Positions 61,601 through 64,000 of a stretch of DNA of 64,000 bases are shown here, in pieces (positions within the stretch are counted from its first letter, which is position 1; each line of letters starts with the position of its first letter). The stretch is from Sarcomyxa edulis. Taxonomy: Eukaryota > Basidiomycota > Agaricomycetes > Agaricales > Mycenaceae. The translations under genes were made by a program, and so were the position numbers. Location of the stretch: positions 1,455,296 through 1,519,295 of the forward strand of contig QUOL01000010.1 in the NCBI GenBank assembly GCA_009761415.1, read 5' to 3'. The notes below the pieces were generated by a model. That model saw nothing but the letters and a program-made list of their open reading frames with translations. It did not search any database and was not told the origin of the DNA.

Positions 61601-63575
61601 AGTATTTTTATGAATTTACTTCAGCCACTACACGTCATACTCGCGGCACCCATCATGACGCTTTGGCCTTAGACGAAGAGGATTCTATGTTCTGTACGTA
61701 GTATTTTTTGCAATACATGTTTACTTCGGTCACTCAAGCGTTCATCTAGCTACACCTCTATTCAGAAAATTGACTCTGAATAATATTGACTCTGAGCAAA
61801 TCAGCGTCGAGAGGGCCTGCATCTCAAGTTCACGGACCAACGTACCTCACAAGTCTGACCGCGAATCCGCCCACATTATAAACCAGTTCTATGGAACTCT
61901 TTCCAGTGATCCATCGTCCCTGGGTATGCCGCTACTCATATCCTCATTATGGCCGGTACTTGCCACAAAACTACAACAGTCAGTCGACAAAGAAATCACC
62001 GCGCGTATTGCTCACCGGGACATCATGTTCGCCACGCTATCTGCATGGACCTGGCTTGAAGATCATTGCGTCAAGGTCATCGCTGACTACCTAATGGGAC
62101 TTCCTGTACCTGAGACATGGGTGGTTCAGCTGACCGAGTATATCCTACTCTTGGTCCAAACCAGGGCGCCCAATCGTGACATCCACCCATCAAGATTCTC
62201 CAGCCAACTTCCAGGCGAAGTGTTCCACTACACCCTTACTGGACACCGATACCTGGATTCAATCCAACAGATTCTCCTTACCACAAGGACAACATTGGAA
62301 ATCGTCCAAACTTGGTTAGGATTTCCTACAGGAAAAAACAGTCGGTCGCAGGGACTGTTTTTGATATTGTTGGTACGTTTGTGCGGCCACGATATTCTTT
62401 TCCTCGACTCCATATGGTCAGCCTATAACAACATATGCCGACAAGTTCTCATGCTTCCCGCGCCACCTTCTGCGTCATCGCTGAACATCTCCCTCTTCGA
62501 TCCATTTGTGAAGGCTCTGAAATCCCACCCTATACATTCGCAACATTCTTCTCATCGTTTGTCTCTTGACTTAATGACCAGACACATTCATCTCTACATG
62601 TATCATCGGTCCAGCATTGCCCAGCACATCAACCCGATCACTAAACGTATAACTTACACAGACCCTGAAGATCCGACCGGAACTTTGTCCTATGTCCTGT
62701 TATATCTTCGCCAACTTTCACCGCTACTACCTGGTCACCCTCTCCTCGAGGAATCCGCCATGACTCCTCTCCAGTATGCTGTCCACCATAATCGTGATCG
62801 TCTACTTCCCTTCCGTGAACGGGCGCCTACAAGAATCAATTTCTTAGCAGCGGATGGACCTTACACGTCTAACGTTGTTCGTACTCGGAGCGGGTTTTTT
62901 AGCGCTTTGATCATGCGTGGAATAACATTCAACACCGAGTTCTCTAGAACAAAACAATCCCTGTTCAAAGACATCGACGAATGGGACAACTACATTTCCG
63001 CATTCGCCAATTATCCACCGACCTTCTCATGTAATACGCGTGCCTATGGAACTCCCATTGGAGGACGATCCATTGGTCTGGCGGATGGATACTGGAACGC
63101 CACGTTGGAAGGGGAAACCTGGTCAGACTTTGTTGGGACTCACACCATTCCCTTTGACGATTGTGTCCGTTTCCTTCTGCGCTCAGATCCTACCAAGCGC
63201 TTCCTCGAGATTGGTCCATTCATTGCCTATCTCACAGCGGTCGATTTCTCATACGCAGGGGTGGTTGATGTGCCATCTACGGACGACATGGGCAAGATCA
63301 TTCGGAATATCAATCGAGGCGCAGCAGCTGGGTTAGAATCACTTGGATTGATCCCTCGGCGACCGATTACTGCTGCAGGTAGTATTGGAAAGTCAACCGT
63401 TGGCGCCTGTCAGATGGGATTTTCCCGTATGCAGACTTTCCTCGGGCATCATTTCACAGACGCGGAGAAAGAAGACATGGTATTCGATGATTTTCTAGGT
63501 GAGAACACCTTATGCAAGCTCCAAAGAGCCATCAATCTTGGTTTATTCAATGTACCTACTCTTACTCTCTCTTAA
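58647..63575 (+). CDS. Gene D: large protein with a TET/JBP-like 2-oxoglutarate dioxygenase core
   Basis: Predicted Fe(II)/2-oxoglutarate oxygenase acting on 5-methylcytosine or thymine in nucleic acid, by family analogy. ATG 58647; an intron 58871-58920 joins in phase to LLCVLSLQMSSTATNAMRSL (ATG 58949 is an alternative start). The N-terminus holds SPND repeats. The oxygenase core lies at about 59990-60300: iron ligands H-x-D in FGSAHSDDIDSPAHFTHMVV (His 60023-60025, Asp 60029-60031), strand GRFHILSYGVYVTTSNNRC, FSGLLRHGGSSPTAPFG (second His, 60182-60184), and the 2-oxoglutarate Arg in DATRVALIFY. After it come disordered basic/acidic exons (KQSKRLKRSIP; PSSDDEEEERDR) and an uninterrupted 601-codon helical C-terminal part (61770-63575) with no recognised domain. 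Many exons; joins in 61000-61770 approximate. Confidence 0.65.
58671..58763. repeat. 12-bp minisatellite encoding SPND/SPNN
   Basis: About eight copies of TCTCCTAACGAT/TCCCCTAACAAT in frame with gene D, giving four-residue repeats Ser-Pro-Asn-Asp. Every unit keeps the reading frame. Confidence 0.85.
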
Positions 63576-64000
63576 TTAATGTGATAATAATATGTGTGTG
63601 TTATTTTCCTTTCCGTTTTCCCCTTGGTGAAATTTCGGACTTGTAATTTTAAAGCCCTAAGTCTGTTTATATTTATTTACCAGAGGCCCCTTGTGGCTTT
63701 GTTGTAGGTTATGTACCAGCACCCTCCGGCCACGGCCAATATTTAAAGCTGTGACGTGGCATCTGTTGCTTCTTTCCAAACATCGTCCATCTTCCTCACC
63801 GTAAGAAATTTGCCTTGTGTGCCTCTTGCTGTCTAATTAACGAGTTGTTCCTTGAGTTTCTAGGGAATATGTTAGTGAAGATTGATATTCAGTTGGTGCT
63901 TTGTGCACTAGTTGCATGTACTGGGATACTTATACCACGCCTGTGTCCTAATGTGTTATATGGCTTCGAAGACATGGTTCCCATGTCTAGAGTTTCATAT
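63576..64000. other. Downstream of gene D, no gene seen
   Basis: 425 bases of AT-rich DNA to the window end. No supported coding frame or repeat; an exon of a gene outside the window cannot be excluded. Confidence 0.35.

Overview
The window is nuclear DNA from a mushroom-type basidiomycete (Agaricomycetes). The basis is split genes with many short introns (about 50-60 nt, including several with GC donors), a Ppo-type fatty-acid oxygenase, a leucine-rich F-box protein of the agaric type, a Ty3/gypsy chromovirus, and a predicted TET/JBP-type dioxygenase of the kind expanded in agarics. No bacterial features, CRISPR arrays or rRNA were seen. Exon boundaries were read by hand from GT/GC...AG signals, frame continuity and family motifs.

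Left part (1-24.3 kb), ordinary host genes: a SERCA-type calcium pump (-, cut by the window edge), a SIP5-like RING protein (+), the bc1-complex assembly factor CBP4 (-), an arrestin-fold protein (-), an SLC35F6-like multi-pass transporter (+), a DUF2235/Tle1-type alpha/beta hydrolase (-), a two-domain psi-factor-producing oxygenase (+), and an F-box protein (-). The hydrolase and the oxygenase are divergent across a 1.37-kb spacer.

Middle (24.7-51.4 kb), a two-level nested insertion. A host gene of unknown function (-) is split by a 23.9-kb LTR-flanked element (26663-50555; two 1749-bp LTRs). That element has no gag or pol. It carries at least six intron-containing genes, all on the + strand: five members of one paralogous family, most with their own TATA box, and a protein with a Zn2Cys6-like cysteine pattern. 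The candidate primer-binding site (right end) and polypurine tract (left end) say that the element's genomic RNA runs on the - strand, so its genes are antisense passengers whose introns would survive retrotransposition. A complete chromovirus (33148-45422; 483-bp LTRs that look identical; target duplication AGCGA) has then jumped into the fifth family member. It encodes one long Gag-Pol frame and an unrecognised 875-residue third ORF in the env position.

Right part (50.5-63.6 kb): a block of genes typical of agaric accessory regions. These are the split gene just named (-), a divergent unknown nuclear-type protein (+), an Spt5-like KOW-repeat protein (-), and a large protein with a TET/JBP-like 2-oxoglutarate dioxygenase core (HxD...HGG...R) (+). 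Palindromic MITE-like elements and minisatellites lie in and between them. Together they may be a chromatin/DNA-modification gene block or the cargo of an older mobile element; that is inference.
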